DNA of 34,252 nucleotides from assembly GCA_030039715.1 (NCBI GenBank), contig JASHVA010000054.1, positions 1 through 34,252 of the forward strand, given 5' to 3'. Numbering within the stretch: position 1 is the first letter of the stretch; every line of letters starts with the position of its first letter. Position numbers and translations under genes: made by a program. Origin of the DNA: Thermoplasmata archaeon. Lineage in GTDB: Archaea; Thermoplasmatota; Thermoplasmata; Lutacidiplasmatales; UBA184. The notes beneath the pieces are model-generated. The model saw only the letters and a list, made by a program, of their open reading frames with translations, searched no databases and was not told where the DNA came from. Below are positions 23,186 through 30,380 of this stretch, in pieces.

Positions 23186-24064
23186 ATGCGAGAACATACC
23201 GTGACCCGCGAGGCCGGACGCCAGCTGAAGGTCCGGGAGGACGGCGACCCCCGAGGCCGGGCGATCTTCTCCCTGCACGGCACGCCGGGCTCGCGCCTGC
23301 TCTACGGTCCCCACGTCGCCGACGCTCGGCGCCGGGGGATCCGCCTGATCGGGTACGACCGGCCGGGGTACGGGGAGTCGACGCCGGTCCGGGGTCGCCG
23401 GGTCGTCGACGCGGCGCACGACATCGTCGCGATCGCCGACGCGCTCGGGATCGAGAAGTTCGGCGTGTGGGGCCACTCGGGCGGTGGCCCGCACGCCCTC
23501 GCCTGTGCGGCCACGCTTCCCGGCCGCGCCGTCGCGGTCTCCTGCCTGGCGTCGCCCGCCCCCGCCGACGCGGACGGGTTGGATCCGTTCGAAGGGCTAG
23601 GCGAGGCGAACGCGGAGGACATGCGCCTGATGGAGTCCGACCCCGCCGCCTGGGAGGCGAAGGGGGAGGAGGAAGCGAAGATGATGCGGGAGGCCTCGTC
23701 GGAGCAGCTGCTCGCCATGCTGGACAGCCTCCTCTCGGAGGTCGACCGCAAGGCGCTCACGGGCGAACTCGGCGACTTCCTCCGGGCCCAGATGGCGGCG
23801 GGCCTCGCGGGCGGAGCCGCGGGGATGCGGGACGACAACCTCGCCGAGGGGAAGTTCGCCTGGGGCTTCGACCTCACGAAGATCCATGTCCCTGTCCAGA
23901 TCTGGCACGGTCGCCACGACAAGATGGCCCCGTTCCAGAACGGGCGGTGGCTCGCCGACCACCTGCCGCGGGCCGAGACGCACCTCGAACCGGACGAAGG
24001 ACACATCACGCTCTACGTGAACCGGGTCCCCGAAGCGCACGCCTGGATCCTCACCCAGTTCTGA
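23186..24064 (+). CDS. Alpha/beta hydrolase
   Basis: A 292-residue alpha/beta-hydrolase-fold enzyme. The oxyanion motif is FSLHGTPGSRLLYG (HG at 31-32), the nucleophile elbow is VWGHSGGGPHAL with Ser98, the acid is in IWHGRHDKMAP and the catalytic histidine in PDEGHITLY. The sequence IGYDRPGYGEST is the usual strand before the elbow. The cap region (about 125-215) is unusually rich in Met and Glu (EDMRLMESDPAAWEAKGEEEAKMMREAS pattern). It resembles the esterase/epoxide-hydrolase-like group; the substrate cannot be told. It stands alone, divergent from the membrane-protein gene at 23090 and convergent with GrpB. Confidence 0.88.
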   Translation: MREHTVTREAGRQLKVREDGDPRGRAIFSLHGTPGSRLLYGPHVADARRRGIRLIGYDRPGYGESTPVRGRRVVDAAHDIVAIADALGIEKFGVWGHSGGGPHALACAATLPGRAVAVSCLASPAPADADGLDPFEGLGEANAEDMRLMESDPAAWEAKGEEEAKMMREASSEQLLAMLDSLLSEVDRKALTGELGDFLRAQMAAGLAGGAAGMRDDNLAEGKFAWGFDLTKIHVPVQIWHGRHDKMAPFQNGRWLADHLPRAETHLEPDEGHITLYVNRVPEAHAWILTQF

Positions 24065-24069
24065 GCCGA

Positions 24070-24618
24070 TTAGGCGTCGCTGGGCCCCGGGGCCCAGCCG
24101 GCCGACTGCGCCCAGTCGTGGGCCGATCGGAGGACGGCCCAGACCGTGGGCTCTTTCGCCCGGACGTATCCCGGTCGATCGTCCCGGAACCGGCCCGCCA
24201 GCTCCCGTTTCACCCGGGCGTACTCCCGGGCGTCGGCGGGATGCGTTCTCAGGTAGTCGCGGAAGAGCAGGTTCAGCTGCTCGTCGAAGCTGCCCACGCG
24301 CCGGACGTGGAGGTGCGTCGCGGGGCCATCCGCCGGGCCGTCGAAAAAACGCTTCGAGCGATCCGGATTGTCGAGCAGGAGCCGGTAGCCGAGCCGCTCG
24401 AGGGGGCCGCGGTACGCCTCCTCGGGGGCGAGGTCTTGCACGCTCAGCTGGATGTCGATCACCGGCTTCGCGGCGATCCCGGGCACCGCGGTCGAGCCGA
24501 CGTGGTCGATGCGTCGCGCCACGGGGCCGAGCGCCTCCCGGAGCGCTCGAGAGCGATCGCCGAAGTTCCGCGGCCAGCCCGGGTCGTACTCCACGACGAC
24601 GATCGGCCCGCCGGGCAT
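24070..24618 (-). CDS. GrpB family (UPF0157) nucleotidyltransferase-fold protein
   Basis: A 182-residue protein of the GrpB/UPF0157 family, which has a nucleotidyltransferase-like fold and occurs beside or fused to dephospho-CoA kinase in some bacteria. The signature is RRIDHVGSTAVPGIAAKPVIDIQLSV (about 35-60), with the GS...DIQ triad. THLHVRRVGSFDEQLNLLFRDYLRTHP is the second conserved block, and the C-terminal helix carries YARVKRELA. Normal family length. The biochemical role of the family is unsettled. A TATA-like TTTAATGCC-type element about 27 bases upstream supports the ATG chosen. Confidence 0.9.
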   Translation of the reverse strand: MPGGPIVVVEYDPGWPRNFGDRSRALREALGPVARRIDHVGSTAVPGIAAKPVIDIQLSVQDLAPEEAYRGPLERLGYRLLLDNPDRSKRFFDGPADGPATHLHVRRVGSFDEQLNLLFRDYLRTHPADAREYARVKRELAGRFRDDRPGYVRAKEPTVWAVLRSAHDWAQSAGWAPGPSDA

Positions 24619-24640
24619 CGCGACGCGAGGTCCGGTGGCG

Positions 24641-24650
24641 GTTTAATGCC
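24641..24650 (-). promoter_or_regulatory. TATA-like box of grpB-like gene
   Basis: On the minus strand GGCATTAAAC is centred 27 bases before the ATG at 24618, at leaderless distance. Confidence 0.65.
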
Positions 24651-24658
24651 GGCCCGCC

Positions 24659-25453
24659 TCAGTCCGGTAGCGTCGCGACGAACCGGCGCACCCGCGGCGC
24701 CGTCCGGTCGAGATCGAGCACCAGTTCGAGGTGGCTCGCCGCCGGGACGAGCTCCAGCACGACCCCCGTCGGGACGTGGTTCCGGATCCGTTCGACGCGC
24801 TCCGGCTCGGCGCCGGCGCGCGCGATGAGGAGGATCGGCATCTCGAGGTGCGGCAGGACGCTCTTCGGGCCGGCCCATCGGGTCCACTCCGCGAGCTCGA
24901 AGGCGAGCATCTGGGGGTCGTTCTTGAGATACTCCGCGACCCACGGGTGATCGGGCGGGAGCGAGAAGACCGCCGACGCGCGTTCCCGGAACCGCCGGGC
25001 TCCGTCCTCGCCGACGAACGAAGCGTAGGCGCGGGCGCGCGCCAGCCGATCGTCGCGTATCACGGGCTCCGTGAGGTCGGCGCCATCGTACCCGTCGTGG
25101 TCGATCACGGCCCGGACGCGGCGGGGATACGCTTCGGCGACGGCGAACGCGAGCGTTCCTCCGTCCGAGAATCCCCAGAGAATCGCGCGATCGATGCCCG
25201 CGTCGTCCATGGCGGCGACGATGTCGTCCCGGTACTCCTCGATGCGATGCAGGGTCGGGTCGCGCGGCCGCCCGCTCTCCCCGTGGCCGCGCGGCTCCAC
25301 CGAGAGTCGGCGGTGGTCCGGGAGCGCGCGTGCGTATCCGACGCGCCGCCCGGGCGCGATCGACCCCCCGAGTCCGGGGAGGAGCACTACGTCCGGACCG
25401 TTCCCTTCGAGCTCGTAGTGGATCCGGATCTTACGGCGCGTCGCGAACGGCAT
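24659..25453 (-). CDS. Alpha/beta hydrolase
   Basis: A 264-residue alpha/beta-hydrolase-fold protein. VVLLPGLGGSIAPG provides the oxyanion loop, SVEPRGHGES is the strand before the elbow, the nucleophile elbow is LWGFSDGGTLAFAVAEAYP with Ser96, an Asp/Glu acid lies in ILLIARAGAEPERVE and the histidine in VPAASHLELVL. The G-x-S-D-G-G elbow resembles those of 3-oxoadipate enol-lactonase and related C-C hydrolases, but specificity cannot be assigned. Its stop lies 40 bases upstream of the grpB-like start on the same strand, within which that gene's TATA box sits, so the two genes are probably transcribed separately. Confidence 0.87.
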   Translation of the reverse strand: MPFATRRKIRIHYELEGNGPDVVLLPGLGGSIAPGRRVGYARALPDHRRLSVEPRGHGESGRPRDPTLHRIEEYRDDIVAAMDDAGIDRAILWGFSDGGTLAFAVAEAYPRRVRAVIDHDGYDGADLTEPVIRDDRLARARAYASFVGEDGARRFRERASAVFSLPPDHPWVAEYLKNDPQMLAFELAEWTRWAGPKSVLPHLEMPILLIARAGAEPERVERIRNHVPTGVVLELVPAASHLELVLDLDRTAPRVRRFVATLPD

Positions 25454-25492
25454 GACCGAGGCCCCCGGCCGGCCGCCGCGCTCCGAGCGCCG

Positions 25493-25618
25493 TCAGCCCT
25501 GCTCGATGTGCTCGGTGATGTGGCCGGCGTGCGCGGCGACCGCGGCGGGGTTCGCCGAGGAGTAGGTCGTTCCGCAGGTCTCGCACTCCATGTCGTCCGG
25601 CGCCGCCACCTTCGCCAT
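25493..25618 (-). CDS. 41-residue C2H2-like zinc-finger protein
   Basis: A very small gene: MAKVAAPDDMECETCGTTYS and then SANPAAVAAHAGHITEHIEQ, ending in G. The ECETCGTTYSS part gives C-x2-C, and AAHAGHITEH supplies His ligands in H-x2-H-x3-H spacing, so one zinc finger is likely, similar in layout to short archaeal C2H2 finger proteins. The remainder is too small to hold another domain. Support for being real comes from good codon usage, and from a clear TATA box (GTTATACC on this strand) centred 24 bases before the ATG, exactly the leaderless spacing of many neighbours. It may bind DNA or RNA. It is divergent from the sarcosine-oxidase-like gene. Confidence 0.75.
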   Translation of the reverse strand: MAKVAAPDDMECETCGTTYSSANPAAVAAHAGHITEHIEQG

Positions 25619-25637
25619 GTGGGCCCGAACGGCTCCC

Positions 25638-25646
25638 GGTATAACA
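25638..25646 (-). promoter_or_regulatory. TATA box of 41-residue zinc-finger gene
   Basis: The minus strand reads GTTATACCG, centred 24 bases before the ATG at 25618. The same AT-rich spot lies about 80 bases before the oxidase gene at 25723 and may also serve that strand (GGTATAAC). Confidence 0.7.
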
Positions 25647-25722
25647 ACACGGCGCGTGACGAGTCGGGGGGCGCCGGAAGAGGGCGGAAAGGCCCATCCG
25701 CTCCCGTCGGCTTTCCGGGTCG

Positions 25723-26865
25723 ATGACCACCTACGATGTGCTGGTCGCCGGCCTCGGAGGAGCGGGATCGTCCGCCGCCTTCCATCTGGCCCGAGAAGGA
25801 GAACGCGTCCTGGGCCTCGAGCGGTTCGCGCCAGTGCATGCCCATGGGTCGTCGCACGGGCGCAGCCGGATCTACCGGACCGCCTACTTCGAGGGTCCGG
25901 AGTACGTTCCGCTGCTCCTGCGAGCGCAGGAGCTCTGGCGAGAGCTCCAAACGTCGACGCCCGAGCCGATCGTGCGGCCGACGGGGGGACTCATGATCGG
26001 TCGGCCCGACACGCCGACGGTCGCGGGGGCGCTGCGCACCGCCGAGCAGTGCCGCCTGCCCCACGAGCTGCTCGACGCCGCCACGGTGGCGAGCCGTTTC
26101 CCCCAGTTCGACCTTCGGTCGGAGGAGTCGGCGCTCTTCGACCCGAACGCGGGGGTCCTCTATCCCGAGAACTGTCTCCGCGCGCAGTCGGCCGGGGCGG
26201 TCGAGGCGGGAGCGGAGCTCCACTACGGAGAGCCGCTCGTCTCGTGGACCGCCTCCGCGCGCGGGATCACCGTCCGCACGCGCACGGCGGAGTACCGGGC
26301 GCGTTCGCTCGTCCTCACGACGGGGGCCTGGACCCGGGGCGTCGTCCGCGACCTTCGCCTGCCGCTCGAGATCGAGCGGCAGTTCATGTTCTGGTTCCCC
26401 GCGAACGAACCCGAGCTCGTGAGCGCCGATCGGATGCCCGTGTTCCTGTGGGACGCGGGCGACGAGTTCCAGACGTACGGCGTTCCCGACGTGGGCGACG
26501 GCGTCAAGGTCGGCTCCTGGCGGGGGAAGTTCTCCCGGACCCCGGAGCGTGCGGACCGGGAGCTGCACCAGTCGGACGCCGCGCCCGTCCGGGCGTTCGC
26601 CGCCGAGCGCCTGCGCGGCGTGCGCGCCCGCGAACGGGAGGTCGTCTCGTGTCTCTACACGAACGCGCCGGACCGGCACTTCGTCCTCGGGCCCCACCCG
26701 AAGCACCCGAACGTCGTCGTCGTGAGCGCATGCTCCGGCCACGGATTCAAGTTCATGAGCGTGCTCGGCGAGGTCGTCGCGCGTCTGGCCACGGGCGAGG
26801 CCCCCGGCTTCGACCTCGGTCTCTTCGACCCCGGCCGGTTCGGGCGCCGTCCGCGGAGCGGGTAG
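25723..26865 (+). CDS. Monomeric sarcosine oxidase / N-methyltryptophan oxidase-like flavoenzyme
   Basis: A 380-residue FAD-dependent amine oxidase that demethylates N-methyl amino acids, yielding formaldehyde and H2O2. The N-terminus has the dinucleotide fold YDVLVAGLGGAGSSAAFHLAREG (GxGxxG at 10-15) with ERF for ribose binding; SSHGRSRIYRTAYFEGPEYV is the family's FAD pyrophosphate loop. The C-terminal half has SCLYTNAPDRHFVLGPHP, in which Cys310 occupies the covalent-flavin cysteine position, and SACSGHGFKFMSVLGEVVARLA, the typical closing block. Length is that of the family. It could equally oxidise N-methyltryptophan or another secondary amine. The gene stands alone after the divergent zinc-finger gene, and no ribosome site is evident. 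Confidence 0.92.
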   Translation: MTTYDVLVAGLGGAGSSAAFHLAREGERVLGLERFAPVHAHGSSHGRSRIYRTAYFEGPEYVPLLLRAQELWRELQTSTPEPIVRPTGGLMIGRPDTPTVAGALRTAEQCRLPHELLDAATVASRFPQFDLRSEESALFDPNAGVLYPENCLRAQSAGAVEAGAELHYGEPLVSWTASARGITVRTRTAEYRARSLVLTTGAWTRGVVRDLRLPLEIERQFMFWFPANEPELVSADRMPVFLWDAGDEFQTYGVPDVGDGVKVGSWRGKFSRTPERADRELHQSDAAPVRAFAAERLRGVRAREREVVSCLYTNAPDRHFVLGPHPKHPNVVVVSACSGHGFKFMSVLGEVVARLATGEAPGFDLGLFDPGRFGRRPRSG

Positions 26866-26881
26866 GGCGCCGTCTCCCCGC

Positions 26882-28957
26882 TCAACCCATCCGGACGCGA
26901 CTGAAGTCGAAGCCGCACTTGTGGCAGAACGCCGCGTCGGGAGCGGCGGCGGAACCGCAGTTCGGACAGAAGCGGGCCGCGGACGTCGGGGACGCCGCGG
27001 CCGGCGCCGGCGAGACCGTCGGGGCGGGCGAGGGAGCAGGAGCCGGAGCCGGCGCCGGAGCGATGGGCCGAGGCGGAGGCACCGGCGCATACGCCGGAGG
27101 CGGAGAGTAGGCCGCGGGCGGCGGACCGAAGTACAGGCCGCATCGAGGACACTGCGGGGCCTGGACCGGCATCATCGTGCCGCACCGGGGGCAGGGGCGG
27201 TAACCCGGGGGTGGCGTCGCGGGTCCTGCGGCGGGCCGTGCGGGCGCGGGGGCGGCAGCGACGGGGGCGTAGGCCGGGGCGGCCGACGGAGTCGGGGACG
27301 CCGGTGCGGTCGGCCCGGGAGCGTATCCCGGGGGCGGACTCGAAGCGGAGTACGGGGCGTAGCCGGGCGGCGCGGCGCCCGCCGGGCCGTACGTCGGAGG
27401 CGTCGCGGGCCGACCCGATCGACGCCGAGCGACGACCGAGACCACGACGACGACCGCGACGAGGACCACGAGGGCGACCAGCAGGAGGAGGATCGGAATC
27501 CCGGCGATCGAACCCGAGAGCGGGTTCGAGGTCGAGCTCGGCGGCGCGCTCGCGGTCCCCCCCGAGCACGGGCTCGACGGGGTCACGTTGAGCTCGCCTC
27601 CCGCCTTGAGCGTGCAGTGCCCGAGATAGGTCGTGGTGCCGCCCTCGGAGACGTTGACGAAGTACTGGCCGGGGTAGAGCGTGACCGTGGCGCCCCCGCC
27701 CTCGAACGGCGTCGGGGTGCCGTTGACGAGGAGCGCGCCGGTGCCGCTTCCCCCGGTGAAGTTGAGCACTCCGACGTCGGCGGAGGAGTACAGCTGGCGC
27801 AGGGTCGCGTAGCTGTCCGAGCCGGCGAGGAGATGGGCGGAGAGGTTGCCCGAGACCGTGTTGTACTCGAGGACGTCCTCGACGTCCTCCGACCCTTCCG
27901 CGGTCTCCGCACCGAAGTCGAACGCGTTGAGCGGCGACTCGAAGTTGTTGCCGTTCCAGGCGAGCAGCTGGAGCTTCGTGTTCGACTCCGCGTCGTAGGT
28001 CTGGGACCCTCCGCCCGGCCCCCCGAAGATCAGCTCGAGATCGTAGGGGATGTTCAACGGGTTCGTCTCGGTACCGGTGACGACGAAGCCGTAGAACGTG
28101 CTGGGATTCGCGGCCCAGGGGAAGTCCACCACGTCGTAGGCGTACTCTCCGCCGCCGTCGGCGTAGACGAACGCCACGCCGGGCTGTCCGCCCGACGTCT
28201 CGAACGCGTCCATTTCGAGGGTCACCGTGCCTCCCTCCGACCAGGAAACGTCCTCCCCGCCGGGTTGGGTGTCGAGCGAGTCGTCGGCGTACCAGTCCCC
28301 GTGCGCCCCGGTGTTGACTGTGCCGTTGCCCGAGATCGTGCTGTTGTACATCTCGGCGCCGGACGCCGACTCGTTCCAGACGTTGTCGATGAACTCGGCG
28401 ATGTCGTCCGAGCTGCTGTTGTACAGCAACACGTCCTGCGTCCAGTAGACGTACTGGACGCCGCCGGCCACGAAGACCAGCATCGCGTTCAGCTGGAGCC
28501 CGAAGTACGGGGAGAGGTCTCCGAGCGAGGAGTTCTCGACCTCCACGTTCGAGTCGAGGGTGACGACGCCGCGCACGGCCGGGGTGAAGTACGTGTAGCC
28601 CGTGCCACCGGCCGAGGTCACGCCGTAGTCGGCGATCCCCATCGGCGCCGGCTCGGTCGAGTAGTAGTCGAGCGGGTTCACCTGCTCCGGGCTCTTCGTC
28701 GCCCGCGGCTGGGCCAGCGAGGAGTGGACCATGTGGTTCGACGGTCCGACGCGGCTTCCCAGCGCGGAGAGGGCCGGGGGCGCATGGTAGGCGCCCGTCG
28801 TCGCGGAAGGACCGGTCGACGCACGGCGAGTGCTATCGCCGAGCCCGGCGGAGACGACGAGCACGACCGCGAGCGCGAGGCACAGGGCGACCGACACGAG
28901 CGATCGGTGCCGAAGGCCCCGCAGCCCGCCGATGACGAACCACCCGAACGGACCCAA
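26882..28957 (-). CDS. Thermopsin-family protease with C-terminal anchor and zinc ribbons
   Basis: A 691-residue, membrane-anchored acid protease of the thermopsin family (MEROPS A5), which hydrolyses proteins outside the cell at low pH. The N-terminal signal helix (about 20-42, LVSVALCLALAVVLVVSAGL) precedes a large exported domain (about 95-400) with family blocks NPLDYYSTEPAPMGIADYGV and MLVFVAGGVQYVYWTQDVLLYN and several N-x-S/T glycosylation sites. A strand-rich segment (about 410-475) resembles a PEGA-like domain (VTLYPGQYFVNVSEGG). A second helix (about 485-510) leads to a Pro/Ala/Tyr-rich tail with two zinc ribbons: CPRCG...CPRCG (589-606) and CPNCG...CHKCG (664-683). Start is TTG at 28957; a GTG about 20 codons later is an alternative. 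Confidence 0.82.
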   Translation of the reverse strand: MGPFGWFVIGGLRGLRHRSLVSVALCLALAVVLVVSAGLGDSTRRASTGPSATTGAYHAPPALSALGSRVGPSNHMVHSSLAQPRATKSPEQVNPLDYYSTEPAPMGIADYGVTSAGGTGYTYFTPAVRGVVTLDSNVEVENSSLGDLSPYFGLQLNAMLVFVAGGVQYVYWTQDVLLYNSSSDDIAEFIDNVWNESASGAEMYNSTISGNGTVNTGAHGDWYADDSLDTQPGGEDVSWSEGGTVTLEMDAFETSGGQPGVAFVYADGGGEYAYDVVDFPWAANPSTFYGFVVTGTETNPLNIPYDLELIFGGPGGGSQTYDAESNTKLQLLAWNGNNFESPLNAFDFGAETAEGSEDVEDVLEYNTVSGNLSAHLLAGSDSYATLRQLYSSADVGVLNFTGGSGTGALLVNGTPTPFEGGGATVTLYPGQYFVNVSEGGTTTYLGHCTLKAGGELNVTPSSPCSGGTASAPPSSTSNPLSGSIAGIPILLLLVALVVLVAVVVVVSVVARRRSGRPATPPTYGPAGAAPPGYAPYSASSPPPGYAPGPTAPASPTPSAAPAYAPVAAAPAPARPAAGPATPPPGYRPCPRCGTMMPVQAPQCPRCGLYFGPPPAAYSPPPAYAPVPPPRPIAPAPAPAPAPSPAPTVSPAPAAASPTSAARFCPNCGSAAAPDAAFCHKCGFDFSRVRMG

Positions 28958-29026
28958 GGCGAGCCATTAGATGAATTGGTCGTCGGTCGTTCGCGAGAGG
29001 AGGCTCCCTTCGCGGGGGTCGCGCGC

Positions 29027-29386
29027 TCAGCGGTTGGAGAGGGCGCCGGCGAAATCGGCCATCGTATCCAGGACCCGGACCCGGTCGGCGGACCTATCGA
29101 ACACAGCGACCAGGATCGACTGGGGACCGGCACTCAGGATCGCGGTCTGCGAGACGCCGCCTTCCGCCACGACCCGGTCGGGTGGCGGAAGGTCGAGCTC
29201 CCGGTTGGCCGTCACGGCCGCACCCATCACGGTCGCACACATGATCGCGAACGTCTCTGCATAGACTCCCTCGGGGAGGTCGGCGAACAACACCACCCCG
29301 TCGCGCGAGAGGAGCGCGGTCGCGATCGCGCCGGTTCGGCTCTTCAGGTCCTTCACCATGGCGGCCCCGTTCGCAGTAGCCCACAT
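29027..29386 (-). CDS. Roadblock/LC7 domain protein
   Basis: A 119-residue roadblock/LC7 (MglB-type) protein. After a short leader, VKDLKSRTGAIATALLSRDGVVLFADLPEGVYAETFAIMCATVMGAAVTANRELD forms the first helix-strand-strand-helix, and TAILSAGPQSILVAVFDRSADRVRVLDTMADFAGAL the rest; G-x-x-x-A-x-L-x-S-x-D-G is the characteristic opening. Such domains dimerise and regulate small GTPases or, in archaea, associate with signalling ATPases. It starts eight bases after the KaiC/GvpD-like gene with GAGGAAG as ribosome site, so it is the second gene of that operon. A second ATG nine codons downstream is possible. Confidence 0.85.
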   Translation of the reverse strand: MWATANGAAMVKDLKSRTGAIATALLSRDGVVLFADLPEGVYAETFAIMCATVMGAAVTANRELDLPPPDRVVAEGGVSQTAILSAGPQSILVAVFDRSADRVRVLDTMADFAGALSNR

Positions 29387-29394
29387 TTTCTTCC

Positions 29395-30162
29395 TCACGG
29401 CGGCCGCGGGACGAATCCCACATGGGGGGCTCCGGCGCGCGTATCCTCCGTGACCACGAAACTCGGGAAGCCCGGGCGAACGCCCCGGACGATGACACCG
29501 ATGTCCTCCCGACGCACCGCGAACTCCATATCCACCATGCGCCGGATGCCAGGTGCGCACCCGACTCCGGGAGCGAGGATGCCGAGCCCGAGGTGCCCGA
29601 GCGTCCGCACGCGCTTGATCCCGTGGTAGTACAGTTTGAGCGCCTTCTCCGAACCGAGGAGGGTGTCGAACACCTCGAACGCGAAGTACTCGATGATCGG
29701 TTTCTTGCGCTGCCCCTTCGCCTCCCGTTCCGCGGCGACGACCTTCTTCAGCGCGAGCGTCTGCTTGATCGGGTCACCGTCCTCGTTGGCGAGATTGACC
29801 ACGTAGGCGGGCCCCCGGTCCTCGCCCACATAGTCGATCACCCGCACGCGCGTGTCGAATCGCCGGCGGGTCGCGAACCGGGTCAGCCGGGAGCGGAACA
29901 GGTGCGGCGAGTCCCGCGACGGGAGGACCGCGACGATCCCTCGCGACTGGTAGAGGAAGTTGAGGCAGGTCGGGGTCGTGAGGAGGTCGAGGTCCTCGAG
30001 TCCGACGGACTCGTCGATACTGAATACCGCCATGGTCCCGCGGGGGAATCCACCGCCCAAGATCCGGTCGAAATCCGGGATGCCGCTCGAGAAGCGGCCC
30101 TCCGGGTCCTCGATCGCGTCCCAACCCGCTTCGGTCTCCCTCGTCTCGTCGCGCGCCGGCAT
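29395..30162 (-). CDS. KaiC/GvpD-like RecA-fold protein lacking the P-loop
   Basis: A 255-residue protein with the outline of archaeal KaiC/GvpD/Rad55-type RecA-fold proteins: SSGIPDFDRILGGGFPRGTMAVFS is their standard opening (about 26-49), but the following Walker A (usually GxxGxGKT) is replaced by IDESVGLEDLDLLTTPTCLNFL. The region where Walker B is expected reads IIEYFAFEVFDTLLGSEKAL without the hydrophobic-D-D pattern. It is therefore probably a nucleotide-binding-deficient sensor or scaffold. C-terminal features are GILAPGVGCAPGIRRMVDMEFAVRREDIGVIVRGVRP, resembling GvpD-type ends. ATG 30162 fits the TATA box at leaderless distance; GTG 30168 is an alternative. It forms an operon with the roadblock gene. 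Confidence 0.78.
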   Translation of the reverse strand: MPARDETRETEAGWDAIEDPEGRFSSGIPDFDRILGGGFPRGTMAVFSIDESVGLEDLDLLTTPTCLNFLYQSRGIVAVLPSRDSPHLFRSRLTRFATRRRFDTRVRVIDYVGEDRGPAYVVNLANEDGDPIKQTLALKKVVAAEREAKGQRKKPIIEYFAFEVFDTLLGSEKALKLYYHGIKRVRTLGHLGLGILAPGVGCAPGIRRMVDMEFAVRREDIGVIVRGVRPGFPSFVVTEDTRAGAPHVGFVPRPP

Positions 30163-30183
30163 CGACACGGAATGGCGGCCGGG

Positions 30184-30196
30184 GGTTCATAGAACC
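30184..30196 (-). promoter_or_regulatory. TATA-like box within a 13-base inverted repeat
   Basis: GGTTC-ATA-GAACC is a perfect dyad with a three-base centre. On the minus strand its TTCTATGAA core is about 27 bases before the ATG at 30162, so the presumed TATA box lies inside an operator-like palindrome. Confidence 0.6.
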
Positions 30197-30222
30197 GTGG
30201 GCCCGGAATCGCGGATTTTCTG

Positions 30223-30238
30223 ACGGTGAAGTGACCGT
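30223..30238. repeat. Inverted repeat upstream of the KaiC-like gene promoter
   Basis: ACGGT-6 bases-ACCGT lies 27-54 bases upstream of the TATA-containing palindrome. It could be an activator or repressor site; short enough that chance is possible. Confidence 0.4.
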
Positions 30239-30289
30239 GTTTCCCGGTGGGCGAAAAGTAGGAATCGGTGGTCTCGCCGCGGGATCCGG

Positions 30290-30346
30290 AAGTCCGGACG
30301 CGAAATCCGGTAACCGGAACGACGGGTCGGCCGACAGAATTCTGTC
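30290..30346. repeat. Cluster of short palindromes between tag and the KaiC-like gene
   Basis: In the gap of about 200 bases between tag and the KaiC-like gene there is TCCGGA twice (two bases apart), CCGGT-A-ACCGG, and the perfect 14-base palindrome GACAGAATTCTGTC (30333-30346). They follow the tag stop by about 35 bases on the minus strand. They may form 3'-end hairpins for tag or be protein-binding sites. No gene is seen in this gap. Confidence 0.5.
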
Positions 30347-30380
30347 CGCACCCGCGGCTTCCGGAGGCGGGTTCGGGAGC

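Noticed and set aside
28965..28967. ATG just upstream of the thermopsin start
   Set aside because: It is in another frame and leads to a basic, non-hydrophobic peptide; the signal helix is read from the TTG frame or a later GTG.
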